Below are positions 16,294-22,821 of a stretch of 34,576 bases of DNA, in pieces. This stretch comes from CAZTLE01 sp964614415 (lineage in GTDB: Bacteria > Bacteroidota > Bacteroidia > Flavobacteriales > Flavobacteriaceae). A program made the position numbers and the translations under genes. The stretch covers positions 1-34,576 of the forward strand of contig CAZTLE010000014.1 in the NCBI GenBank assembly GCA_964614415.1, given 5' to 3'. The notes under the pieces are model-generated. The model had not been told where the DNA came from. It saw only the letters and a program-made list of their open reading frames with translations, and did no database searches. Within the stretch, counting starts at the first letter, position 1. Every line of letters starts with the position of its first letter.

Positions 16294-17305
16294 GGATCAG
16301 GGCATTTTTATAGTCCGGCAATATAGCAATAAATTCAGTAATGGTAGTGCTAAGATTTTGTGAACTTCTGCCGCCTGCGGCGTTGGTATGCCCACCTCCG
16401 CTGTAATGATTTCTGGCGAATTCGTTCACCGAAAAATTTCCCTTACTTCGGAAGGAGATCTTAACAATGTCGTCTTTTTTGTTTTCAATAAAGATGACTG
16501 CAAACACCACATTCTTAACGGACAAGGCATAATTTACAAAGCCTTCCGTGTCACCTTTTTTGAAATTGTGATCGTCCAAATCCTTCTGAGATAAGGCGAT
16601 ATAGGCAGTTCGGTATTGTGAAAGGATAGTGAGATTATTAAGCGCAACCCCCAGAAGTTTTAGTCGGTCGACACTATTGGTATCGTATACCTGCTGATGG
16701 ATGAGTTCATTTTGTGCACCTTTTTCAATAAGATGGGCGACCACCCTGTGCGTGGTAGCCGATGCCGAAAAGCGAAACGATCCTCCGGTATCAGTCATAA
16801 TTCCAGTGTACAAACAGGTCGCAATGGTGCCCGAAATCGCGGCGGTTGCCTCCAGGGCATCGATAAAGTGGTACACCATCTCGGATGTTGAACACATAGA
16901 CACGTCGCTGTAGGTCGCTACGGCATAGTCATCCGGTTGCTGATGGTGATCGATCATAACGAAATCGGCGGTTGCCGCTTCAAGCAACGGGTGCAGGTCT
17001 CCGGTACGATTGAGTGCGTTGAAATCCAGGGTGAAGATAACATCGGCTTTCTCAATAGCCGCACTTCCCGCAGCATTGTCCTTTTCATAAATAACAACGG
17101 CGTCGGTTCCGGGGAGCCACTTCAGGAAACCGGGATAATCGTTGGGCATAACCACCGTAACCGAATGTCCAGAATCACTTAAAAAATATCCCAGCCCAAG
17201 ACAGGATCCCACCGCATCACCGTCCGGGTTCTTATGTCCTACAACTACTATGTTCTTAGGGGATTTTAGCAGCTCTTTAACTACTGCCGTTGTTTCTTTG
17301 TTCAT
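16283..17305 (-). CDS. nrnA: DHH/DHHA1 phosphoesterase, bifunctional oligoribonuclease/pAp phosphatase (NrnA-like)
   Basis: A 340-residue cytosolic enzyme of the DHH superfamily. The four DHH motifs are present: NPDGDAVGS (about 26-34), DFNALNRTG, DHHQQPD and DTGGSFRFS. The DHHA1 domain ends with GGGHTNAAGG. Members degrade nanoRNA and 3'-phosphoadenosine 5'-phosphate using Mn ions. The start at 17305 (MNKETT) is preferred over the in-frame ATG at 17323 because that ATG lies upstream of the -7 box at 17313-17320. First gene of the nrnA-gldI-PPIase operon and divergent from phoD. Confidence 0.9.
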   Translation of the reverse strand: MNKETTAVVKELLKSPKNIVVVGHKNPDGDAVGSCLGLGYFLSDSGHSVTVVMPNDYPGFLKWLPGTDAVVIYEKDNAAGSAAIEKADVIFTLDFNALNRTGDLHPLLEAATADFVMIDHHQQPDDYAVATYSDVSMCSTSEMVYHFIDALEATAAISGTIATCLYTGIMTDTGGSFRFSASATTHRVVAHLIEKGAQNELIHQQVYDTNSVDRLKLLGVALNNLTILSQYRTAYIALSQKDLDDHNFKKGDTEGFVNYALSVKNVVFAVIFIENKKDDIVKISFRSKGNFSVNEFARNHYSGGGHTNAAGGRSSQNLSTTITEFIAILPDYKNALIHAS

Positions 17306-17312
17306 ACGAGTG

Positions 17313-17320
17313 CGAAGATA
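17313..17320 (-). promoter_or_regulatory. Putative -7 box of nrnA-gldI-PPIase operon (TATCTTCG)
   Basis: TATCTTCG differs from TAnnTTTG at one base and ends 7 nt before the chosen ATG (17305), predicting a very short or absent leader. Confidence 0.4.
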
Positions 17321-17353
17321 CAATTTCTTAACGTCTATGTACCACCAATTGTA

Positions 17354-17361
17354 TATTTTTG
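17354..17361 (+). promoter_or_regulatory. Putative -7 box of phoD-like gene (TATTTTTG)
   Basis: TATTTTTG matches TAnnTTTG exactly, 22 nt before the ATG at 17384. The -33 is not clear. Confidence 0.45.
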
Positions 17362-17383
17362 AAGAACAACAATAACCATCCTC

Positions 17384-18436
17384 ATGAAGTCATTTTACCT
17401 GTTTTTTGTACTACTATTACTAACAACTTCCTGCAAGAAAAAAACGCCGGTCGGCGAAACTCAAAAAGAAGAAATCACAGTAAGTGAGAAGAGTGCCGAT
17501 TTCACCCTGGTCTTTGCGAGTTGCAGTGATCAGGACCGTGAACAACCCCTGTGGGAACCCATCCTGGAAATGAAACCTGATCTGTTTATATGGGGCGGGG
17601 ACAACATTTACGCGGATACCGATGATATGGCCAAAATGAAGGCCGACTATGATAAGGCCCTGGCGGATCCCGGTTATGCCCGTCTGGCGGCATCCACAAA
17701 GATTACGGGCACCTGGGACGATCACGACTTCGGAAAGAACGATGCCGGTATGGAGTGGGACAAGAAATGGGAAGCGCAGCAGCTGGCCCTGGACTTCCTG
17801 GGCGCTTCCGAAGATGATCCCAGAAGAACACGAGAGGGGCTGTATGCTTCGGAAGTTCACGAGACCGACGCGGGAAGCATCAAGTTCATATTGTTGGATA
17901 CCCGTTATTTTAGATCCTCGCTGAAGCAAAGTGAGATAGAAGGGAGGCGTTATGACTCCTGGACCACGGAAGAAGGTGGTGATATGTTAGGGGATGCCCA
18001 ATGGACCTGGCTGGAGGAAGAGTTAAAAGATGATGCGCACGACTTTACCGTTATTGTGAGTAGCGTGCAATTCCTGAATGACGGCCATGGTTGGGAGAAA
18101 TGGGGAAATATGCCTTCGGAAATGACTCGAATGTATGATGCGCTTACCAACGCCAAAGCAAGGAATATTTTCTTCCTCTCCGGAGATCGGCATATGGCCG
18201 AAGTCTCGGTGAACGCTGATGCCGGTCTCGGATATCCGTTGGTGGATTTCACTTCCAGCGGACTCACACACACCTGGATTGATGGAGCCACCGAAGGAAA
18301 TGAATACCGGGTGAGCAACGTCGTAAAACGACTGAATTACGGTCTCATACTTTTCGATTTTGAATCCATGGAAGTGACCTTTCAGATTCGCGGTGAGGAT
18401 AATTTTCTCTATGAAGAATTTCAGCAGAAATATTAA
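17384..18436 (+). CDS. PhoD-like metallophosphatase lipoprotein
   Basis: A 350-residue lipoprotein (lipobox TTSC, Cys17) of the PhoD alkaline phosphatase/phosphodiesterase family. Metal-binding motifs are visible in order: FASCSDQD, WGGDNIYADTDD (GDxxY), TGTWDDHDFGKNDAG, LLDTRYFR and FLSGDRHMAEVS. It lacks the N-terminal Fn3-like domain of classical PhoD and is close in size to the short form common in Bacteroidota. It probably releases phosphate from esters in the periplasm or at the cell surface. The ndk gene follows after 86 bp with its own promoter. Confidence 0.9.
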   Translation: MKSFYLFFVLLLLTTSCKKKTPVGETQKEEITVSEKSADFTLVFASCSDQDREQPLWEPILEMKPDLFIWGGDNIYADTDDMAKMKADYDKALADPGYARLAASTKITGTWDDHDFGKNDAGMEWDKKWEAQQLALDFLGASEDDPRRTREGLYASEVHETDAGSIKFILLDTRYFRSSLKQSEIEGRRYDSWTTEEGGDMLGDAQWTWLEEELKDDAHDFTVIVSSVQFLNDGHGWEKWGNMPSEMTRMYDALTNAKARNIFFLSGDRHMAEVSVNADAGLGYPLVDFTSSGLTHTWIDGATEGNEYRVSNVVKRLNYGLILFDFESMEVTFQIRGEDNFLYEEFQQKY

Positions 18437-18471
18437 ACAATGGTTAATTCGGTTTTTGGGAAGGCGTTCTG

Positions 18472-18502
18472 TTTCAGAAGCAAAAAAATAAACTTACTTT
18501 TG
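18472..18502 (+). promoter_or_regulatory. Putative ndk promoter (TTTC-N19-TACTTTTG)
   Basis: TACTTTTG at 18495-18502 matches TAnnTTTG exactly, with TTTC (close to TTTG) 19 nt upstream at 18472-18475. The ATG follows 20 nt later. Confidence 0.6.
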
Positions 18503-18522
18503 CAGCAAATTTTGAAAAACCC

Positions 18523-18942
18523 ATGAGAACAGATAGAACGTTTACTATGCTTAAACCCGATAGTGTTGAAAAAGGACATATCGGTGCTATTCTTGAAAAA
18601 ATTACAGCGGCCGGCTTTAAGATCGTGGCTATGAAGCTAACTCAGATGACGCAGGATGACGCCAAAGAATTTTATGCGATCCACAAGGAGCGCCCGTTTT
18701 TCGGTGAGTTGGTGGAGTACATGACACGAGGCCCTATTGTAGCTGCCATCCTTGAGAAGGAGAATGCAGTTGAGGATTTCCGGACCTTGATTGGAGCGAC
18801 CAATCCGGAAGAGGCGGCCGAAGGAACTATTAGAAAGTTGTATGCGGCTTCAATCGGTGAAAATGCGGTTCACGGAAGTGATAGCGATGAGAACGCAGCT
18901 ATTGAAGGCGCTTTCCACTTTTCAGGAAGAGACACTTTCTAG
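18523..18942 (+). CDS. ndk: Nucleoside diphosphate kinase
   Basis: A 139-residue enzyme of normal NDK length that transfers the gamma phosphate from ATP to other NDPs through a phosphohistidine. The catalytic His is His117 in ENAVHGSDSDENA. Other family motifs are TFTMLKPDSV at the N terminus, ERPFFGELVEYMTRGP, and IGATNPEEAAEGTIR. It stands alone between a consensus promoter and a bidirectional terminator. Confidence 0.98.
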   Translation: MRTDRTFTMLKPDSVEKGHIGAILEKITAAGFKIVAMKLTQMTQDDAKEFYAIHKERPFFGELVEYMTRGPIVAAILEKENAVEDFRTLIGATNPEEAAEGTIRKLYAASIGENAVHGSDSDENAAIEGAFHFSGRDTF

Positions 18943-18967
18943 TCTGTCGAAATAAGATATTGTTAAG

Positions 18968-18996
18968 AAGGCTCGTCGATTGACGGGCCTTTTTTA
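18968..18996. terminator. Bidirectional intrinsic terminator between ndk and the recF operon
   Basis: GGCTCGTC pairs with GACGGGCC (one G-T pair) around the loop GATT, followed by a T run. It lies between the ends of the two convergent transcripts. Confidence 0.88.
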
Positions 18997-19293
18997 TTAC
19001 CGAAGCACCACCTTTGTGATGAGTTCCTTACCTAAGGCCTCGTTGAGCAAACGAACGATCTTCTCCTTGCCATAGCTCAATTCCTCGCGTAGTACGGAGG
19101 AGCTGAGTTGCACGTGAAGCACACCTCCATCCAGTGTTACTCCAGTGGTGTAACCCGAAATGGCCGGCCCCATAACCTCATGCCATGCATCTTTCGCCGT
19201 AACCTTATCCAGACCACGATCTAATCGATTGGTTGCAATAAAGTCCTTGAGGGCATCTCCCAGGGAGGTATGTTCTCGTTTTCGTTTTGACAT
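18997..19293 (-). CDS. DUF721 / DciA-like protein
   Basis: A 98-residue DUF721 protein when started at 19293 (MSKRKREHTSLGDALKDF). The longer frame to 19371 would overlap the upstream lipoprotein gene by about 75 bp and is rejected. The DUF721 pattern is visible: a basic N terminus, LGDALKDFIATNRL, an AWHEVMGP segment, and the KH-like part with LHVQLSSSVLREELSYGKEKIVRLLNEALG. DciA proteins of this family load or assist the replicative helicase in bacteria without DnaC. Its place behind recF agrees with the recF-DUF721 pairing seen in other phyla. The start is 4 nt behind the lipoprotein stop, so it is co-transcribed. Confidence 0.85.
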   Translation of the reverse strand: MSKRKREHTSLGDALKDFIATNRLDRGLDKVTAKDAWHEVMGPAISGYTTGVTLDGGVLHVQLSSSVLREELSYGKEKIVRLLNEALGKELITKVVLR

Positions 19294-19297
19294 AAGA

Positions 19298-19726
19298 TTA
19301 CAAATCGTAGCGCTTATACACAAAGATACGGCCATTCTTTCCCCGAACGCGAAGTTCATCGGCGTCGACATTGATAACCGTTTCCTTCCAACTGTCGAAC
19401 TCAGTATTCCGGTAGAATCTCAGACTGTCTTCCTCGGCCGTAATAATGAAGGTTTCTTCGGAAGTTGTTTTCCCGAAACCACCTGAAGGCATAGGGACTA
19501 CCTTCTTCCGGGTGGCCTGTTTTCCCTCAACTTCGATATGATCAATTGTGATGCGGCTGCCGTATTCTTTGGAAGTACCATCAGGTAGAATGACTTCTTT
19601 GATCTCCCAAAAGCCATTGATGTATTTTATGTTCTCCTCAGGATCGGGTTTGTTACTGCATGAAACCGTTGTAATTGCAATAAGCATACACATTAACAAT
19701 ATCCGGAAGCCGTTTCTTTCGTGCAT
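19298..19726 (-). CDS. Small lipoprotein, lipocalin-like (hypothetical)
   Basis: A 142-residue lipoprotein when started at 19726 (MHERNGFRILLM...), with lipobox TVSC (Cys23). The upstream in-frame extension to 19825 is only translated repeat and hairpin sequence and would destroy the signal peptide. The mature part begins with a FWEIKEVILPDGTSKEYG segment, a beta-rich opening seen in lipocalin-like proteins, and continues with short strands ending in GRIFVYKRYDL. Function unknown. It is unusual to find a lipoprotein between two replication genes; the short spacing to DUF721 shows they share a transcript. Confidence 0.72.
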   Translation of the reverse strand: MHERNGFRILLMCMLIAITTVSCSNKPDPEENIKYINGFWEIKEVILPDGTSKEYGSRITIDHIEVEGKQATRKKVVPMPSGGFGKTTSEETFIITAEEDSLRFYRNTEFDSWKETVINVDADELRVRGKNGRIFVYKRYDL

Positions 19727-19745
19727 TCTAGTATCTTTTGGTTCG

Positions 19746-19765
19746 CCTGCCTGATGGCAGGCAGG
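19746..19765. repeat. CCTGCCTG hairpin element, copy 1
   Basis: CCTGCCTG and CAGGCAGG form an 8-bp stem with loop ATGG, with GCGAA (minus strand) attached to one arm. A close relative lies at 28686-28701. Both are joined to short-period arrays. No T run follows, so it is not an ordinary terminator. Confidence 0.75.
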
Positions 19766-19870
19766 TTTATTTGTTGATTTGTTGTTCTTAGATTCTTGTC
19801 TCTTCTCTCTTCTCCCTTTTCTCATACCTCATACCTCATACCTCATCCCTCACACCTGCATACGGCAGTC
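19766..19870. repeat. Heterogeneous heptamer array C (15 units of 7 nt)
   Basis: Fifteen 7-mers in one register: TTTATTT, GTTGATT, TGTTGTT, CTTAGAT, TCTTGTC, two TCTTCTC, CCTTTTC, three TCATACC, TCATCCC, TCACACC, TGCATAC, GGCAGTC. The phase continues through the recF stop codon (19874-19872, inside CTCATAA). On the recF sense strand the units are purine-rich (GGTATGA, GAGAAGA). The array lies inside the recF operon, between recF and the lipoprotein gene, together with the hairpin at 19746-19765. Confidence 0.88.
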
Positions 19871-19871
19871 C

Positions 19872-20954
19872 TCATAAAGAAAACATTTTATACGTTTGAT
19901 GTACTTTCTTTACCACCTCCTCGGTTCTTTCGGCATGGGTGTCGCTTATAAACAGTTGTCCGAAATTTTCATCGTCTACGAGGCCAATGATCTGTTCTAC
20001 CCGCTTCTCGTCCAGTTTATCAAATACATCATCCAATAGCAAAATAGGGTTGACCTTGCTCTGTGCTTTAATAAAGTCGAATTGAGCCAGTTTCAGGGCA
20101 ATAAGATATGATTTTTGTTGCCCCTGGGATCCGAATTTTTTAATGGGATGTCCATCGATTTCAAATAACAGATCATCCTTGTGAATTCCGTGATTCGTGT
20201 ATTGCGTAAAGCGGTCCCTGTCAAAATTTGAGGTAAGCAGATCAAGCAGTGAGTCGCCATCTTTCAACTGACTCTTATAGCCCAGTCCCACCGCCTCCTT
20301 GCTATTACTGATCGAGGCATATCTTTTTAAGAAGATGGGAAGGAATCCGTCGATGAATTCAGCTCGTTTCTCATAGATCACGGTACCCAGCGCATCCAAC
20401 TGCTCGTTGTAGATGTCCAGCGTATCCTGGTTGTGGGTGTTATTCGCGACAAAGTATTTTAACAGTGAATTTCGCTGCTCCAGCACTTTGTTGTAGCTAA
20501 TCAGGGTATGTAGGTAATGGGGATCGCCTTGCGAGATAACGCCATCCATGAACTTTCTTCGCGTTTCGCTGCCTTCAATGATAAGGTCTCTGTCTGCAGG
20601 CGAAATGATCACCAGGGGAAGAAATCCAATATGCTCGCTAAAACGTTCGTATTGCTTTCCATTCCGCTTTATCATTTTCTTCTGTCCGCGTCGGGCGCTT
20701 ACAATAATCTTTTCTTCGCGGTCTTCCCGGTCGTAAACCCCTTCCAAAACAAAAAAATCTTCTCCGTGGCGGATATTTTGACTCGTAATGGGATTGAAGT
20801 AACTTTTCCCGAACGATAAATGGTAAATAGCATCCAGTGCGTTGGTTTTACCTACCCCATTATCGCCCACAAAACAGTTGATCTTGGGGTCCAGTTCGAA
20901 GGTCTGTGCTTCGAAGTTTTTGTAGTTGATAAGTGATAATGTCTGTAAAACCAT
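19872..20954 (-). CDS. recF: DNA replication and repair protein RecF
   Basis: A 360-residue SMC-like ATPase that helps load RecA at gaps and stalled forks. Walker A is GDNGVGKTN (about 30-38), the ABC signature is in FGSQGQQKSYLIALKLAQF, and Walker B is PILLLDDVFDKLDEKR. The C-terminal ISDTHAER segment is the D/H-loop of the family. Length matches RecF. First gene of the recF-lipoprotein-DUF721 unit and divergent from the TPR gene at 21128. Its stop codon falls in the register of heptamer array C. Confidence 0.96.
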   Translation of the reverse strand: MVLQTLSLINYKNFEAQTFELDPKINCFVGDNGVGKTNALDAIYHLSFGKSYFNPITSQNIRHGEDFFVLEGVYDREDREEKIIVSARRGQKKMIKRNGKQYERFSEHIGFLPLVIISPADRDLIIEGSETRRKFMDGVISQGDPHYLHTLISYNKVLEQRNSLLKYFVANNTHNQDTLDIYNEQLDALGTVIYEKRAEFIDGFLPIFLKRYASISNSKEAVGLGYKSQLKDGDSLLDLLTSNFDRDRFTQYTNHGIHKDDLLFEIDGHPIKKFGSQGQQKSYLIALKLAQFDFIKAQSKVNPILLLDDVFDKLDEKRVEQIIGLVDDENFGQLFISDTHAERTEEVVKKVHQTYKMFSL

Positions 20955-21023
20955 AATAATGAACTTCTTACAAGTTCAGAAGAAGGCCTTGAGCAATGAG
21001 CTTACACAGGCCCCGGAATACCG

Positions 21024-21031
21024 CAAAAATA
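21024..21031 (-). promoter_or_regulatory. Putative -7 box of recF operon (TATTTTTG)
   Basis: TATTTTTG matches TAnnTTTG exactly on the minus strand. The ATG is about 70 nt downstream, giving a leader near 65 nt that contains a small inverted repeat (GAACTT/AAGTTC, 20961-20977). Confidence 0.45.
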
Positions 21032-21099
21032 CGTCGAAGAAACCGGTAAATTATTGAAAAATAACGAATATTTTCCCTTTTAAATTCTAATAATAATTT

Positions 21100-21107
21100 T
21101 ATTTTTG
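21100..21107 (+). promoter_or_regulatory. Putative -7 box of the TPR-ribH transcript (TATTTTTG)
   Basis: TATTTTTG matches TAnnTTTG exactly and lies 20 nt before the ATG at 21128. T-rich sequence occupies the -33 region, without a clear TTG. Confidence 0.5.
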
Positions 21108-21127
21108 CACCTCAATAAACCTGAATT

Positions 21128-21892
21128 ATGGCTACGTACAAGAAACGAGGGTACAAACCAAAAACCAAAGCCGAAAAAGTAGAGAAGATCGAAGAAGGCA
21201 GTGCAACGGCTGAGGTATTCAAATCGTTGGATCAGGGGGCTTCTAAAACCGAAGCCTGGGTTGAAAAGAACCAAAAGATCATTTTCGGTATTGTAGGTGC
21301 CATTGCGATTGGTGTATTGGCGTATCTGGGATACCAACAGTTCATTCAGGATCCGAAGGAATCCGAAGCTATGAATGAAATGTTTCAGGCGCAGTCATAC
21401 TATGAGCAGGCATTGACGGCTACCGACAAAGATTCACTATATAACCTTGCCCTCAATGGAGGAGGCGGAAAGTACGGTTTCCTTGAGATCATTGATGAGT
21501 ATGGTGGGACGAATGCGGCTAACCTTTCCAGATATTATGCAGGTATGTCCCTGCTAAGTACACGCAAGTATCAGGAGGCTATAGACCACCTGGATAAGTT
21601 CAACGGAAGTGATGAGTTCCTTGGTCCTCTGGCCAAAGGAGGTATTGGCGATGCGTTCGTTCAGTTAAACCAACCTGCGGAAGGACTGAAATACTACGAG
21701 GAGGCTGCTGCGATGCGAGACAATGATGTAACGACGCCGCGTTTCCTGTTAAAAGCAGGAGCAACGGCCCTTGACCTTGGACAGATCGATGTAGCTCTCA
21801 GCCATCTGCAACGTGTTCTGGATGAATACCCGGATGCCCAGGAAGCTGCAACAGCAGAAGCCCTTGCCGGAAAGGCAGCGGCAATGAACTAG
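21128..21892 (+). CDS. TPR-repeat membrane protein (YfgM-like)
   Basis: A 254-residue protein. A basic, Lys-rich cytoplasmic N terminus (about 1-45) precedes one membrane segment (about 49-68, IIFGIVGAIAIGVLAYLGYQQ). Behind it are TPR-type helices, e.g. LSRYYAGMSLLSTRKYQEAIDHLDKF, AKGGIGDAFVQLNQPAEGLKYYEEAA and AGATALDLGQIDVALSHLQRVLDEYPD. The topology resembles YfgM/ancillary SecYEG translocon subunits, which hold secretory clients in the periplasm; this function is inferred. It lies 2 nt upstream of ribH and is divergent from recF. Confidence 0.85.
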   Translation: MATYKKRGYKPKTKAEKVEKIEEGSATAEVFKSLDQGASKTEAWVEKNQKIIFGIVGAIAIGVLAYLGYQQFIQDPKESEAMNEMFQAQSYYEQALTATDKDSLYNLALNGGGGKYGFLEIIDEYGGTNAANLSRYYAGMSLLSTRKYQEAIDHLDKFNGSDEFLGPLAKGGIGDAFVQLNQPAEGLKYYEEAAAMRDNDVTTPRFLLKAGATALDLGQIDVALSHLQRVLDEYPDAQEAATAEALAGKAAAMN

Positions 21893-21894
21893 AC

Positions 21895-22401
21895 ATGGCG
21901 ACTTCAAATAAAAATTTATCGGCTTACGATAAAACTGCGATCCCAAATGCGAAAGACTTTCGGTTTGGGATTGTTGTTTCTGAATGGAACACCGAGATCA
22001 CCGAAGGTATGTTCCAGGGAGCATTCAATGCCTTTATTGACTGCGGCGCCATCAAGGAGAACATTGTTCGATGGAATGTGCCCGGAAGCTTTGAGTTGGT
22101 GTATGGGGCTAAGAAAATGACGCAGAGTTTTGATATGCTCGATGCCGTCATCGCCATTGGCAGTGTCATCCAGGGCGAGACAAGGCATTTCGATTTCGTA
22201 TGCGAAGCTGTCTCCCAGGGTATCAAAGACCTGAACGTACAACAAGACATTCCCGTAATTTTCTGTGTACTTACCGATAATACGTTACAGCAAGCCCAGG
22301 AGCGAAGTGGTGGTAAGCACGGTAACAAAGGTACCGAGGCAGCCATAGCGGCCATCAAGATGGCGCAACTTCGAAAGGACGCCGATTTCTACAAAGGCTA
22401 G
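21895..22401 (+). CDS. ribH: 6,7-dimethyl-8-ribityllumazine synthase
   Basis: A 168-residue RibH that condenses 5-amino-6-ribitylaminouracil with dihydroxybutanone phosphate in riboflavin synthesis. It starts with the FGIVVSEWN substrate loop, has NVPGSFELVYGAKKM, the catalytic His98 in GETRHFDFV, and the late CVLTDNTLQQAQERSGGKHGNKG segment. Length is normal (about 155-170). Start at 21895, two nt behind the TPR gene stop, so co-transcribed. The other rib genes are not in the window. Confidence 0.97.
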   Translation: MATSNKNLSAYDKTAIPNAKDFRFGIVVSEWNTEITEGMFQGAFNAFIDCGAIKENIVRWNVPGSFELVYGAKKMTQSFDMLDAVIAIGSVIQGETRHFDFVCEAVSQGIKDLNVQQDIPVIFCVLTDNTLQQAQERSGGKHGNKGTEAAIAAIKMAQLRKDADFYKG

Positions 22402-22505
22402 TCTAAACTTCACACAAGATGACATGCTTTGAATCCCATGCAGACCCTATGGGATGTGTTAACAATTTTTAGGAATTGCAACCCGGCATTGTTTTTGATT
22501 TTAAG

Positions 22506-22513
22506 TACCTTTG
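22506..22513 (+). promoter_or_regulatory. Putative -7 box (TACCTTTG)
   Basis: TACCTTTG matches TAnnTTTG exactly and is 14 nt before the ATG at 22528. It supports that start over the in-frame ATG at 22429, which lies upstream of the box. Confidence 0.5.
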
Positions 22514-22527
22514 AAAAGCTAAGGATT

Positions 22528-22806
22528 ATGGGCATTTTTAAAAAACGTAAGAACAAGACATTTAGCTACGAACCGCGTTTTTACAACGACGAAGGAAAAG
22601 GTAGTCCCTATAAGGTTACGCAAAAGTTTGATGAGTTTCGCGCCCCATCAGGTGGTGGGATTAAAGGAAAATTTAAACACGCTATTGCTGATCTAAGGAA
22701 CAATCCAGATCGCAAGGTAAATCGACGCGTGCTTTACATTGTAGTGATTCTGTTATTTATATTCTTGTACCTTATCGATTTTGATCTGTCCATCTTTTTA
22801 CAATAG
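22528..22806 (+). CDS. Small basic single-pass membrane protein (hypothetical)
   Basis: A 92-residue protein with a very basic soluble part (MGIFKKRKNK, then FKHAIADLRNNPDRKVNRR) and one C-terminal membrane segment (about 69-88, LYIVVILLFIFLYLIDFDL). A tail-anchored protein with the basic part in the cytosol fits the positive-inside rule. Such ORFs between ribH and mutL recur in Flavobacteriia, in my recollection sometimes annotated as a riboflavin synthase subunit; I see nothing in the sequence to support that. The chosen start lies behind a consensus -7 box. mutL begins 15 nt downstream. Confidence 0.75.
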   Translation: MGIFKKRKNKTFSYEPRFYNDEGKGSPYKVTQKFDEFRAPSGGGIKGKFKHAIADLRNNPDRKVNRRVLYIVVILLFIFLYLIDFDLSIFLQ

Positions 22807-22821
22807 AATTCAGCCCATTAC

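Noticed and set aside
19294..19371. Longer start for the DUF721 gene
   Set aside because: It would overlap the upstream lipoprotein gene by about 75 bp; the start at 19293 gives the usual basic N terminus and 4-nt spacing.
19727..19825. N-terminal extension of the lipoprotein to an ATG at 19825
   Set aside because: It would translate repeat and hairpin DNA and put 33 polar residues before the signal peptide; the start at 19726 gives a regular lipoprotein signal.
22429..22527. Earlier ATG for the small membrane protein before mutL
   Set aside because: It lies upstream of the consensus -7 box at 22506-22513 and the extra residues have no membrane-protein logic.
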